The notes: generated by a model from the letters alone, not told the origin. A DNA stretch of 64,000 bases from Mesorhizobium sp. J8 (GCF_016591715.1 NZ_AP024109.1:6322001-6386000), one strand, 5' to 3'; shown: positions 21,200-29,710, counted from the first letter of the stretch. Translations and numbers: made by a program.

Positions 21200-22507
21200 T
21201 CAGAACCGCTGCGCGCGGAACGGGCTGAGATCGAGCGGCGGAGTCTGCCCGAGAACGAGATCGCGGATCAAGCGGCCGGTCGCCGCCGACTGGGTGAGGC
21301 CGAGATGGCCGTGGCCGAAGGCATAATAGACATTCGGTGCGCGCGCCGCGCCGATCACCGGCAGCGAATCCGGCAGCGACGGGCGAAACCCCATCCATTC
21401 GCGGCCGCCGGACGGATCGAGTCCGGGCAGAAAACGCTTCGCCTTCTCCAGCATCGCCTTGGAACGCGCGAAGTTGGGCGGCCGCTCGATACCGCCGAGC
21501 TCGACGGCTCCGCCGACGCGCAGGCCGGTTTGCAGCGGCGTGATGACGAAGCCATGCCCGGAAAAGATCAGCTGCCGCTTCACGTCGAAAGCCGACGCCG
21601 GCAGTGTCGTGTTGTAGCCGCGCTCGGTTTCGAGCGGAATGCGGTCTCCGAGATTTCTTGCCAGGAGATGCGACCAGGCGCCGGCGGCGATCAGGAGCTT
21701 CTTGGCCCTCCTCCTGCTGCCATCGGCGAGCAGGATCGTGGCGCCGTCCGCGCCGGCCTCGATGCGCTCGCCCCGCGCATGCTCGAAACGGGCGCCGAGC
21801 CTTTCCGCATAGGCCCAGACCGCCTTACCGAGCAGCTTCGGATCGGCGACGGTCTTCCATCCCGGCACGAAGGTGCCCTTGACGAAGCGTGGCGAAAGAC
21901 CCGGCTGGAGCGCCGCCATCTCCTCGCCCTCGACATGGCGGAAGCCGATGCCGAAACGCTGGCGCTCGGCCCAACCGGGCAGCGCGGCGCGGAACTCCGC
22001 CTCGCTCTCATAGAATTCCAACGAGCCGTCCTCGCGCAGCATCGGCCGCGTGCCGGACCGGTCGAGCAGGCCCATCCATTCGGCTTCGGCGAGCTTCATC
22101 ATGCCCGCCTGCGTGGCGAGGCTCGTCTCGTAGTGCTTCGCCGCGCCCGCCCGCCAGAAACGGATCAGCCAGGGCAGGAGCTTGGGCAGATAGGCCGGCG
22201 GAACGGCCAGCGGCCCGAGCGGATCGGCGAGCCATTTCGGCAATTGGCGGATCATCCCCTTATGAGCCAGCGGCAGCACGTCGGAGAAGGCGAAGGCGGC
22301 GGCATTGCCGGAGCTCGTCTCCTCGCAGATGCCGGTGCGGTCGAAGACGGTGACGCCGCGCCCCGCCTCGGACAGGAAGGCCGCGGCACAGATGCCAATG
22401 ATGCCGCCGCCGATGATGGCGATATCCTCCTCTTCTCCCTGTGAACGGGGAGAAGAGGCCAGAGGGGCGGATGACGGGCCGCCCCGTTCCTCGGAATTTC
22501 CCTGCAC
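21200..22507 (-). CDS. FAD-dependent D-amino acid (probable D-hydroxyproline) dehydrogenase
   Basis: A 435-residue DAO/DadA-family flavoprotein. The FAD-binding Rossmann motif is DIAIIGGGIIGICAAAFL (about 28-45), and the C-terminal GFRPSLPDSLPVIG plus YYAFGHGHLGLTQS are conserved in DadA-type enzymes. In this operon, between the epimerase and the DapA-family gene, it most likely oxidises cis-4-hydroxy-D-proline. The GTG at 22507, 14 bp after the previous stop and preceded by AAGAGG, is the only reasonable start. It gives about 27 extra residues before the Rossmann fold, part of them encoded by a palindromic repeat (22430-22457). Confidence 0.88.
   Translation of the reverse strand: MQGNSEERGGPSSAPLASSPRSQGEEEDIAIIGGGIIGICAAAFLSEAGRGVTVFDRTGICEETSSGNAAAFAFSDVLPLAHKGMIRQLPKWLADPLGPLAVPPAYLPKLLPWLIRFWRAGAAKHYETSLATQAGMMKLAEAEWMGLLDRSGTRPMLREDGSLEFYESEAEFRAALPGWAERQRFGIGFRHVEGEEMAALQPGLSPRFVKGTFVPGWKTVADPKLLGKAVWAYAERLGARFEHARGERIEAGADGATILLADGSRRRAKKLLIAAGAWSHLLARNLGDRIPLETERGYNTTLPASAFDVKRQLIFSGHGFVITPLQTGLRVGGAVELGGIERPPNFARSKAMLEKAKRFLPGLDPSGGREWMGFRPSLPDSLPVIGAARAPNVYYAFGHGHLGLTQSAATGRLIRDLVLGQTPPLDLSPFRAQRF
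22430..22457. repeat. Palindromic repeat inside the 5' coding region of the flavoprotein gene
   Basis: CTCTTCTCCC (22430-22439) and GGGAGAAGAG (22448-22457) form a perfect 10-bp inverted repeat. It resembles the intergenic CTTCTCCCC/GGGGAGAAG elements near 45588 and 50798. Here it is translated, giving the acidic EEE run just before the FAD-binding motif. No in-frame ATG, GTG or TTG start lies downstream of it before the Rossmann fold. Confidence 0.7.
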
Positions 22508-22521
22508 GCGAATGCAACCTC

Positions 22522-23457
22522 TTATTCGGCCGCCGCCAGACCGTCCGTCGACCGGGGCGACGTCTGCAGCGACGGCAGCTTCGGCCGCACCGCCAGCGCA
22601 TCCCGGACGATCTTCTCGACCGCCTTGCGGCGTTCGCCCGACAGCGGCTGGCGCGGCATGCGCACGCGGTCATTGGTACCGATCGCCAGCACTTCGGCAA
22701 GCTTGATGTTTTGGACCAGATAGATCGAAACATCGAGGTCGAGCAAGGGCCGGAACCAGCGGTAGATCGCCAGCGCCTCGTCGCGGCGGCCCTGCCGCAT
22801 GAGCTGGTAGATCGCGACCGTCTCGCGCGGGAAGGCGGTGACCAGGCCGGCGACCCAGCCGATGGCGCCCACCGACAGCGCCTCGAAGGCAAGGTTGTCG
22901 ACGCCGGTGAAGAGGTCGTAGCGGTCGCCGAAGCGGTTGATGATCTCGGTCGAGCGGCGGATGTCGTCGGAGGATTCCTTGATGGCGACGAAGCGCTTGT
23001 CCGACGCCAGTTCCTCCATCAGGTCGACGGTGACGTCGACGCGATAGGCGAGCCGGTTGGAATAGATCATCACCGGCAGGTCGCCCGCCTCGGCCACCCC
23101 GCGCAGCGCCGCGACCGTCTCTTGCGGATTCGTGTGATAGATCGGGCTCGGCACCACCATCAGCCCGTCGGCGCCTTCCTTAGCGGCGCGCCTGGCGATG
23201 GCAGCCGCCTCGCGCGTGCCGGGCTCGTTGACAGTCAAGAGTACCGGCTTCTTCCCGGCGACTTTCTGCGCCGTCTTCAGCACCTCGATCTTCTCGTCAT
23301 GCGACAGCATTGGCCCCTCGCCCAGCGAGCCGCAGACGATGATGCCGTCGCAGCCGGCCTCCATCTGCAGCCCGTAACAACGCTCCATCTCGGCGTGGTC
23401 GAGGCGGTCATCGGCGGTGAATTTGGTCGTGACCGCGGGGAAAACTCCGGTCCACAT
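22522..23457 (-). CDS. Dihydrodipicolinate synthase family protein (probable pyrroline-4-hydroxy-2-carboxylate deaminase)
   Basis: A 311-residue (beta/alpha)8 Schiff-base enzyme. The family motifs are GSLGEGPML (43-51), the catalytic Tyr region VMIYSN (129-134) and the Schiff-base Lys in FVAIKESSDD (Lys160). In this operon the expected job is deamination of 1-pyrroline-4-hydroxy-2-carboxylate to alpha-ketoglutarate semialdehyde. The ATG at 23457 is preferred; further upstream the frame is open on the opposite strand of the GntR gene but is not coding. It is first in the operon, divergent from GntR. Exact substrate is inferred from context. Confidence 0.88.
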   Translation of the reverse strand: MWTGVFPAVTTKFTADDRLDHAEMERCYGLQMEAGCDGIIVCGSLGEGPMLSHDEKIEVLKTAQKVAGKKPVLLTVNEPGTREAAAIARRAAKEGADGLMVVPSPIYHTNPQETVAALRGVAEAGDLPVMIYSNRLAYRVDVTVDLMEELASDKRFVAIKESSDDIRRSTEIINRFGDRYDLFTGVDNLAFEALSVGAIGWVAGLVTAFPRETVAIYQLMRQGRRDEALAIYRWFRPLLDLDVSIYLVQNIKLAEVLAIGTNDRVRMPRQPLSGERRKAVEKIVRDALAVRPKLPSLQTSPRSTDGLAAAE

Positions 23458-23472
23458 GGCTGTCTCTCCAAT

Positions 23473-23548
23473 TGATATATCAGTCGTATATCTATTAAGA
23501 GCTGGCCCGTCAATGCTGAATCCGCTATGATATATGAAAAATATATCA
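23473..23548. promoter_or_regulatory. Paired GntR operators in the divergent promoter region
   Basis: A perfect inverted repeat TGATATAT-GAAAA-ATATATCA (23528-23548) lies just upstream of the GntR start. A second, weaker copy TGATATAT-CAGTC-GTATATCT (23473-23493) lies just upstream of the hydroxyproline operon. Same arms, same 5-bp spacer, both AT-rich in a GC-rich region. They are probably two binding sites for the GntR regulator covering both promoters. Confidence 0.72.
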
Positions 23549-23559
23549 GGAGCCCGCCA

Positions 23560-24231
23560 TTGATCTCCCCGCTGATATCCGCTGACGCCAACACGACCTT
23601 CGAGCCGGTGGCGACCAAGGCTTATCGCGGGCTGGAGCACATGATCGTCACGCTCGAGCTGGCGCCGTCGAGCTTCGTCACCGAAGGCGCGTTGATCGAG
23701 CGGCTGAGTCTCGGACGCACGCCGGTGCGCGAGGCGATCCAGCGGCTGGCCTGGGAAGGACTTCTCGACATCAGGCCCCGCGCCGGCATCGCGGTCGCGC
23801 CGCTTCACGCCGGCGACTGGCTGCGGGTGCTGGATGCGCGGCGCGGCATCGAGGTGGTGCTCGCCCGCTCGGCCGCCCGCTTCGTCACCCGCGAGGCCGC
23901 CGACCTTTTCCATGAGGCGGCGCTCGCGATGCAGAAGGCGGTGATCTCCGGCAACGTGCTTGCCTTCATCCAGGCCGACAAGGCGCTCGACGAAGCGCTG
24001 GCGATCGCTGCCGACAACCCCTTCGCAGCGCGTGTCGCCGCCCCCTTGCAGACCCACAGCCGCCGCTTCTGGTATCGCTACAAGGCCGACACCGGGCTGG
24101 CCGAATCCGCCGAGCACCACGTCGCGCTGATCCGCTCTATCCTCGACGGCGACGAGGAAGCCGCCGCCAAGGATGCCAAGAAACTGATGGCGCTGCTGCG
24201 CGGCCACGCCGAGGTCGCCGCCACCCGGTAA
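23560..24231 (+). CDS. GntR family (FCD domain) transcriptional regulator
   Basis: A 223-residue regulator. The N-terminal winged helix contains LSLGRTPVREAIQRLAWEGLLDIRPRAGIAVAPL, diagnostic for GntR, and the C-terminal all-helical FCD ligand domain contains RRGIEVVLARSAARFV and the late AEHHVALIRSILDGDEEAA with metal-ligand-type His. The TTG at 23560 is preferred, after AGGAG at 23548-23552. An ATG at 23527 is possible but overlaps the operator palindrome. Divergent from the hydroxyproline operon, it probably responds to a hydroxyproline pathway intermediate. Confidence 0.88.
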   Translation: MISPLISADANTTFEPVATKAYRGLEHMIVTLELAPSSFVTEGALIERLSLGRTPVREAIQRLAWEGLLDIRPRAGIAVAPLHAGDWLRVLDARRGIEVVLARSAARFVTREAADLFHEAALAMQKAVISGNVLAFIQADKALDEALAIAADNPFAARVAAPLQTHSRRFWYRYKADTGLAESAEHHVALIRSILDGDEEAAAKDAKKLMALLRGHAEVAATR

Positions 24232-24236
24232 TGCCG

Positions 24237-24614
24237 TCAGGCCTCAATCGGCTCTTTTTTTGCTGCCCATTTCAGCAGCGCGTCGAGCGCCGGGCACAAC
24301 GCCTGACCCCAGTCGGTCAGGCAGTACTCGACCTTCGGCGGCACCTGGTGATGAACGATGCGGCGCACAATGCCGTCTGCTTCCATCTGCCTGAGTTGCT
24401 GGATCAGCATCTTCTGCGAAATCGCGGGAATAGCTCGTTCGAGGTCGGAGAAGCGCAGCACGTTGCCGCCGAACAGGTGAAACAGGATCACCAGCTTCCA
24501 TCGGCCTTCGAGAATGCGCAGCGCGTTTTCGACGCCGCTCGCCGCGGATGAAGGCGTCAGGGCCTCTGACTTACTTTCGGGTAAGTACCTTACTTTTTCG
24601 TCGGTTCTTGTCAT
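24237..24614 (-). CDS. HxlR family transcriptional regulator
   Basis: A 125-residue winged-helix regulator. The HxlR pattern is clear: ALRILEGRWKLVILFHLFGGNVLRFSDLERAIPAISQKMLIQQLRQMEADGIVRRIVHHQVPPKVEYCLTDWGQAL. It lacks the N-terminal Cys of redox-sensing HxlR members such as HypR, though one Cys sits in the wing. The start is uncertain between the ATG at 24614 and one at 24632. Divergent from an NTF2-like/SDR pair, which it probably controls. Confidence 0.88.
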   Translation of the reverse strand: MTRTDEKVRYLPESKSEALTPSSAASGVENALRILEGRWKLVILFHLFGGNVLRFSDLERAIPAISQKMLIQQLRQMEADGIVRRIVHHQVPPKVEYCLTDWGQALCPALDALLKWAAKKEPIEA

Positions 24615-24692
24615 TTCCACAGCATACCTCATCTTAGCGGCCGACAACAGCCGCCCCTCCCACAGACGGCGGCATCCAATCGGAGACAGACC

Positions 24693-25022
24693 GTGACTGT
24701 GACCCTTCCTCCGCCGCTGGCGGATTATTTCGTCGCCAACAACCGCCACGACATCAACGCGATGCTCGCCCCTTTCACGCTGGACGCCATCGTCAAGGAC
24801 GAAGGCCAGACCCACCGCGGAACCGAAGCGATCCGCCGGTGGATGCAAAGCACGACCGACAAGTATCACGCCAAAGTCGAGGTGAAGGAGGTCGGTGTCA
24901 CGGCCAACGTATGGCGGATCGCCGGCATCGTCTCCGGAGATTTCCCCGGCAGCCCGATACCGCTCCACTACAATTTCACGCTGGGCGGCGATCGGATCGC
25001 GAAACTGGAGATTGGCCTGTGA
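24693..25022 (+). CDS. NTF2-like (SnoaL-type) protein
   Basis: A 109-residue cone-fold protein: FVANNRHDINAMLAPFTLDAIVKDEGQTHRGTEAIRRWM, then curved strands ending IPLHYNFTLGGDRIAKLEIG. This is the nuclear-transport-factor-2-like family, whose members include isomerases and hydrolases but mostly unknown functions. It starts with GTG at 24693. Its stop overlaps the start of the SDR gene (GTGA), so the two are translated together and may act on the same small molecule. Confidence 0.83.
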   Translation: MTVTLPPPLADYFVANNRHDINAMLAPFTLDAIVKDEGQTHRGTEAIRRWMQSTTDKYHAKVEVKEVGVTANVWRIAGIVSGDFPGSPIPLHYNFTLGGDRIAKLEIGL

Positions 25023-25819
25023 CCATCCGGCAGACATTCGCGATCGATGACCGGGAGTTCCGGGGCAAGCGCGTGCTGGTGACCGGCGGCACCAAGGGTG
25101 CAGGCGAAGCTATCGTTCACCGGCTTGCCGCGGCAGATGCAAGGGTCGCGACGACCGCCCGTTCGCCCGACACCGGGTCACCGGCGGAACTCTTCGTGCA
25201 AGCTGACGTCAGCACTCTCGACGGCGCGGCAAACGTCGCCGCCGCCACTATCGCCGGACTTGGCGGTATCGACATCGTCATTCATAGCGTTGGCGGGTCG
25301 AAAAGCCCAGGCGGCGGTTTCGCTGCGCTGTCCGATGGAATCTGGCAGGATGAACTCAACCTCAATCTGCTGGCGGCAGTAAGGCTCGACCGATTCCTCG
25401 TTCCCGAGATGATCAAGCAAGGCTCAGGCGCGATCGTCCATGTCTCGTCGATCCAGCGCCGGCTGCCCTTGTATGAATCGACCATCGCCTATGCAACTGC
25501 GAAGGCCGCGCTCTCCACATACAGCAAGGCCTTGTCCAAAGAACTTGGCCCTAAAGGCATCCGCGTCAACGCCGTGGCGCCGGGCTGGATCCACACCACT
25601 GCGTCTGAAGCCATGGTCAAGCGGCTTGCCGCTCATGCCGGCTCGGACGAGGAAACCGCGCGACAAGGCATCATGGATGCGCTCGGCGGCATCCCGATCG
25701 GTCGGCCGGCATGGCCTCAGGAGATCGCAGAACTGGTCACCTTTCTGGTTTCGGATCGCGCACCGGCAATCCACGGCGCCGAGTACGTCATCGATGGCGG
25801 CACTATCCCGACGATCTGA
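25019..25819 (+). CDS. SDR family oxidoreductase
   Basis: A 266-residue short-chain dehydrogenase/reductase. The nucleotide-binding TGGTKGAGEA (22-31), the catalytic Ser143/Ser144 in HVSSIQ, and Tyr158-x3-Lys162 (YATAK) are all in place. The ending GAEYVIDGGTIPTI is usual for classical SDRs. An Arg in TTARSP after the second strand suggests NADP(H). It is coupled to the NTF2-like gene and divergent from HxlR. Substrate unknown. Confidence 0.88.
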   Translation: MTIRQTFAIDDREFRGKRVLVTGGTKGAGEAIVHRLAAADARVATTARSPDTGSPAELFVQADVSTLDGAANVAAATIAGLGGIDIVIHSVGGSKSPGGGFAALSDGIWQDELNLNLLAAVRLDRFLVPEMIKQGSGAIVHVSSIQRRLPLYESTIAYATAKAALSTYSKALSKELGPKGIRVNAVAPGWIHTTASEAMVKRLAAHAGSDEETARQGIMDALGGIPIGRPAWPQEIAELVTFLVSDRAPAIHGAEYVIDGGTIPTI

Positions 25820-25854
25820 CCGCCACGTCGCGTCAAGCTTCCCGACAGCCCGGT

Positions 25855-26157
25855 TCAGGCACCAGGCATCGCAGCGGTGATCGACTGGCTGTCCCAACCC
25901 TCGCCGACGGAGAGCACGCAGCTTTGCCCCTTGGTGTCGGAAGCAAGCACGGTCCAGCTTCCCTGTTCCGAGACGAAGATCTCGAGCACGACGTTCGGAT
26001 TGATCAGGCCGCGCCCGGCCTCGGTTTCATGGAACTTGTCGCCAAGGGCCTTGATGATGTCGGCGCGCGCCGCGCATTGCGCCGCCGCGCTCGCCGGAGC
26101 GGCTCCAACGGTTATCGCCGCCACCGCCAACGTTGCCGCCACAACAATTCGTGTCAT
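25855..26157 (-). CDS. Secreted hypothetical protein
   Basis: 100 residues with a clear signal peptide (MTRIVVAATLAVAAITVGAAPASA, cleavage near 24-26). The small mature domain of about 75 residues has two cysteines (AQCAAR and QSCVLSVGEG), possibly a disulfide. It includes FVSEQGSWTVLASDTKG. Similar short periplasmic proteins are common in rhizobia but I know no function. It is a single gene, convergent with the SDR gene. Confidence 0.7.
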   Translation of the reverse strand: MTRIVVAATLAVAAITVGAAPASAAAQCAARADIIKALGDKFHETEAGRGLINPNVVLEIFVSEQGSWTVLASDTKGQSCVLSVGEGWDSQSITAAMPGA

Positions 26158-26376
26158 CTGACACCTCCTCGCGCCAGACGAGAACCCCGGCTTGAACCGG
26201 CGCCGTTAGGTTGCCTGCACGCATGGCAGGAATACAGCCTAAGGCGAATGATGGTCTGTTGGTTCCATCACATGACGATGGAATTTTAGAAGGTGCGGAT
26301 ACGCTCTCGATGTGCCGTTCTTGGAGTCATGCACCTTGGATTAGACGCGGAGCGGAAAGCGAGAGGTTGACGCAGC

Positions 26377-26410
26377 ATAAAAAGGAAGCGCGGTTCGCAC
26401 CGCGCTTCCT
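26377..26410 (-). terminator. Terminator of mmsA
   Basis: Perfect 12-bp arms AGGAAGCGCGGT (26383-26394) and ACCGCGCTTCCT (26399-26410) with a 4-nt loop, followed on the minus strand by TTTTTATG. It sits 27 bp past the mmsA stop. The rest of the 280-bp gap (26158-26436) holds nothing I can identify. Confidence 0.9.
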
Positions 26411-26436
26411 CAATCTCAACTTGGACAAACGTCGCT

Positions 26437-27933
26437 CTAGTTCATCGTCGGGATGACGAACTCGGCGCCGTCCTTGATGCCCGACGGCCAGCGCGAGGTG
26501 ACCGTCTTGGTCTTGGTGTAGAAGCGGAACGCATCCGGGCCGTGCTGGTTGAGGTCGCCGAAGGACGACGCCTTCCAGCCACCGAACGTGTAGTAGGCGA
26601 TCGGAACCGGGATCGGCACGTTGACGCCGACCATGCCGACCTGAACACGGCTGGCGAAGTCACGCGCGGCGTCGCCGTCGCGGGTGAAGATGGCGACGCC
26701 ATTGCCCATCTCATGGTCGTTGGCGAGCTTGATGGCATCCTCGTAGCGCGGCGCGCGCACCACCGAGAGCACCGGCCCGAAGATTTCTTCCTTGTAGATG
26801 CGCATGTCGGCGGTGACATTGTCGAACAAGCAGCCGCCCATATAGTAGCCGTTCTCATAGCCCTGCATCTTGAAGCCGCGGCCGTCGACGACGAGCTTGG
26901 CGCCTTCCTTGACGCCGATATCGACGTACCCCTTCACGCGCTCCAGCGCCTGTGCCGTCACCAGCGGGCCGAAATCCGCGGAAGAATCCGTCGAGGGGCC
27001 GACCTTCAGGCTTTCGACGCGCGGCACCAGCTTTTCCATGAGCCGGTTGGCGGTGTCGTTGCCGACCGGGACGGCCACCGAGATCGCCATGCAGCGCTCG
27101 CCGGCCGAGCCGTAGCCGGCGCCGATCAGCGCGTCGACCGTCTGGTCCATGTCAGCGTCGGGCATGATGATCATGTGGTTCTTGGCGCCGCCGAAGCACT
27201 GCACGCGCTTGCCCGAGGCGGTGCCGCGCGAATAGATGTAATGCGCGATCGGCGTCGAGCCGACGAAGCCGATGGCCTTGATATCCGGATCGTCGAGGAT
27301 GGCGTCGACCACTTCCTTGTCGCCGTTGACAACGTTGAGGATGCCCTCGGGCAGGCCGGCCTCGATGAAGAGCTCGGCAATGCGCAACGGCACGCCCGGA
27401 TCGCGCTCGGACGGCTTCAGGATGAAGGCGTTGCCGCAGGCGATGGCCGGCGCGATCTTCCAGAGCGGGATCATGGCCGGGAAGTTGAACGGGGTGATGC
27501 CGGCGACGACGCCGAGCGGCTGGCGCATCGAATAGACGTCGATGCCGGGGCCGGCGCCGTCGGTGAACTCGCCCTTCATCATATGCGGCGCGCCGATGCA
27601 GACCTCGACCACTTCGAGGCCGCGCTGGATGTCGCCGCGCGCGTCGGCGATGGTCTTGCCATGCTCGCGCGCCAGGATGTCGGCCAGTTCGTCATAATCG
27701 CGCTGGACCAGTTCGAGGAACTTCATCAGCACGCGTACCCGGCGCTGAGGATTGGTGGCCGCCCACTTCGGCTGCGCTGCCTTGGCATTCTCGACCGCCG
27801 CGCGAAGTTCCGCCTGCGAGGCCAGCGCCACCGTGCCGCGCACGGAGCCGTCCATCGGCTGCATCACATCCTGCTTGCGGCCGCTGGTGCCGGCGACACG
27901 CTTGCCGCCGATGAAATGACCGTATTCGATCAT
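26437..27933 (-). CDS. mmsA: CoA-acylating methylmalonate-semialdehyde dehydrogenase
   Basis: A 498-residue aldehyde dehydrogenase-fold enzyme. It opens with YGHFIGGKRVAGTSGRKQDVMQP, has PFNFPAMIPLWKIAPAIACGN and GFVGSTPIAHYIYSRG, and the catalytic Cys281 in GSAGERCMAISVAV. It lacks the general-base Glu of non-acylating ALDHs at the usual ELGGK site; here the segment is CFGGAKNH, as expected for MmsA. It converts methylmalonate (or malonate) semialdehyde to propionyl- (or acetyl-) CoA in valine and inositol catabolism. Divergent from a LysR gene. It is not the semialdehyde dehydrogenase the hydroxyproline pathway needs. Confidence 0.95.
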   Translation of the reverse strand: MIEYGHFIGGKRVAGTSGRKQDVMQPMDGSVRGTVALASQAELRAAVENAKAAQPKWAATNPQRRVRVLMKFLELVQRDYDELADILAREHGKTIADARGDIQRGLEVVEVCIGAPHMMKGEFTDGAGPGIDVYSMRQPLGVVAGITPFNFPAMIPLWKIAPAIACGNAFILKPSERDPGVPLRIAELFIEAGLPEGILNVVNGDKEVVDAILDDPDIKAIGFVGSTPIAHYIYSRGTASGKRVQCFGGAKNHMIIMPDADMDQTVDALIGAGYGSAGERCMAISVAVPVGNDTANRLMEKLVPRVESLKVGPSTDSSADFGPLVTAQALERVKGYVDIGVKEGAKLVVDGRGFKMQGYENGYYMGGCLFDNVTADMRIYKEEIFGPVLSVVRAPRYEDAIKLANDHEMGNGVAIFTRDGDAARDFASRVQVGMVGVNVPIPVPIAYYTFGGWKASSFGDLNQHGPDAFRFYTKTKTVTSRWPSGIKDGAEFVIPTMN

Positions 27934-28093
27934 GGTTTCTCTCCCTGTCTTGGTGATGATCCCATTGTCCGCCTTCGCGGCCGCGATGGCAACGCGAGGA
28001 AGATCGCAACCGTTGTGCGAAAAATAGACAGCGACGGCGCAGTGTGCATTAATTGTCGCAAATGACTGGGTTGGCCCGTCATCGGGGATTTGT

Positions 28094-28975
28094 ATGAACT
28101 GGGATGACGTCCGCATCTTCCTCGCCGTGGCGCGTGCCGGGCAGATCCTCGGCGCGGCCAAACGCCTGGAGCTCAACCACGCTACCGTCTCGCGCCGCAT
28201 CGCCGCGCTGGAGGAGGCGCTTCGCACAAAACTCTTCCGGCGGCTCACCACCGGCAGCGAGCTGACGCCGGCCGGCGAGCGCTTCCTCGACATCGCCGAG
28301 CGCATGGAAGGCGACATGATCGCCGCGCGCTCGACCATTGCCGGCGAAGGCGACGACGTTTCGGGCACGGTTCGCATCGGCGCGCCGGACGGCTTCGGCG
28401 TCGCTTTCCTGGCAAAGCGGCTGGGCGAACTGACCGCTCTGCACCGCGAGCTCACCATCCAGCTGGTGCCGGTGCCGCGCTCCTTTTCGCTGTCGCGCCG
28501 CGAGGCCGATATCGCGATCACCGTCGAGCGGCCGACGGAAGGCCGGCTGGTGGCCGGCAAGCTGGTCGACTACACGCTCGGCCTCTTTGCCTCCCGCGCC
28601 TATGCCGAAGCCAGCGGCCTGCCGCAGGCGCCGGCGGAACTCGCCCGGCACACGCTGATCGGCTATGTGCCGGACCTCATCGTCAGTCCCTCGCTCGACT
28701 ATGCCGCCGAATTCAGCCCCGAATGGCGCACCAGCTTCGCCATCTCCTCGGCGCTCGGCCAGGCCGAAGCGGTGCGCTCCGGCGCCGGCATCGGCATCCT
28801 GCATACTTTCGTCGCCCGCTCGATGCCGGAGCTGGTGCCGGTCGACATCGTCGCGCCCATCCGCCGCGCCTACTGGCTGGTCTATCACGAATCGGTCAGA
28901 CCGCTCCGCCGCGTCCAACTGGTCGCCAACTTCATCACCAAGGCGGTGGAGCGGGAGCGCAGCCTGTTCGTCTGA
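28094..28975 (+). CDS. LysR family transcriptional regulator
   Basis: A 293-residue LysR-type regulator. The N-terminal helix-turn-helix is MNWDDVRIFLAVARAGQILGAAKRLELNHATVSRRIAALEEAL, followed by the linker helix and a periplasmic-binding-like effector domain starting SGTVRIGAPDGFGVAFLA. Divergent from mmsA with a 160-bp gap, it is the obvious candidate to regulate that gene. The subgroup that starts MNWDDVR often controls aldehyde/semialdehyde metabolism genes. The effector is unknown. Confidence 0.9.
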   Translation: MNWDDVRIFLAVARAGQILGAAKRLELNHATVSRRIAALEEALRTKLFRRLTTGSELTPAGERFLDIAERMEGDMIAARSTIAGEGDDVSGTVRIGAPDGFGVAFLAKRLGELTALHRELTIQLVPVPRSFSLSRREADIAITVERPTEGRLVAGKLVDYTLGLFASRAYAEASGLPQAPAELARHTLIGYVPDLIVSPSLDYAAEFSPEWRTSFAISSALGQAEAVRSGAGIGILHTFVARSMPELVPVDIVAPIRRAYWLVYHESVRPLRRVQLVANFITKAVERERSLFV

Positions 28976-29005
28976 CTTCACAGACCTGCAAACGCAATTC
29001 GTGGC

Positions 29006-29577
29006 TCAAGGCGAGTCGAGAACAAACGAATTCACCACTCGCTCAGCCTTGTCTGCAATCGGCGCCCACATCCGCGCCACTTGCTCGGCGCTTTCGCCCA
29101 TCACGCTGCAGTTCACATAACCATAGCGCGCCCCTCGGACTGAGAACGCGAACCTGGAGTGACCATAAAAGGTGGCATTCTCTCTACGAACCGTAAAATC
29201 CAAGTCGGCCAGGCGCACGGGGTAGGCATCGGGAAATCTCGCAAGCCTGTCATTGCTAAAATCGGCTGTGCTGAATGAGCTGCCTATCGTCTTTTTCCAA
29301 TTATTCATCGACCAGCCCTCCATGAATTTGCCCGTATCGGGGATGGCGAGCCCGGTGCCGATTGATCGTAAAATGACGCAGAAACCATGCAGGTAAGATC
29401 GGCGGATTTCACGCTCAGGCGTATCTCTTTGTCGGAAGGCGTCTCATCAAGCCATTCTTCTGGAAAGCTCAGCGAAAACCCGTTCTTCTGGTCGTGGACG
29501 GTCTTGTCTGCAGCCTTCGCCGCGAAGGCGCACAAGACGAGAAACACCAAAGTGGTGGTCAGAAAACAAAACCGCAT
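29006..29577 (-). pseudogene. Secreted-protein paralog broken by a frameshift
   Basis: Two overlapping frames together match the intact gene at 29711. The first frame begins at the ATG at 29577 with a signal peptide (MRFCFLTTTLVFLVLCAFAAKAA) and ADKTVHDQKNGFSLSFPEEWLDET, then goes out of frame after SAPGSPSP. The second resumes with TGKFMEGWSMNNWKKTIGSSF and ends VVNSFVLDSP. Alignment with the neighbour places a -1 frameshift in the C-run at about 29338-29345. It could be a sequencing error, since it lies in a short homopolymer. The two frames otherwise remain well conserved, so the break is recent. Confidence 0.8.
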
Positions 29578-29642
29578 CGACGGGTATTCGTCCTTCAAAC
29601 GTTTCGCGGAAATGGTCAACGCTCTATCTCATCATTTTTGAC

Positions 29643-29709
29643 GCAATTCCTGGCGGAAAGCTATGGCGAAGCGCCGAACCTAACCGCGCTCACACTTTTC
29701 CTGAATTGC
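29643..29709. repeat. Diverged copy of the GCAATTCC palindromic repeat
   Basis: GCAATTCC (29643-29650) at one side and TGAATTGC (29702-29709) at the other, with the CGCTCACACTTTTCC core shared with the copy at 1817. Its middle (GCGGAAAGCTATGGCGAAGCG) differs from other copies. It fills the gap between the two paralogous genes. Confidence 0.6.
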
Positions 29710-29710
29710 A

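Noticed and set aside
26211..26456. An 81-codon plus-strand frame between two genes
   Set aside because: It runs over the mmsA terminator hairpin and the end of mmsA, and shows no domain or ribosome-binding site.
26437..27933. The aldehyde dehydrogenase as the missing last step of hydroxyproline degradation
   Set aside because: It carries MmsA-type motifs (CFGGAKNH, ERCMAIS) and is separated from that operon by unrelated genes and its own LysR regulator.
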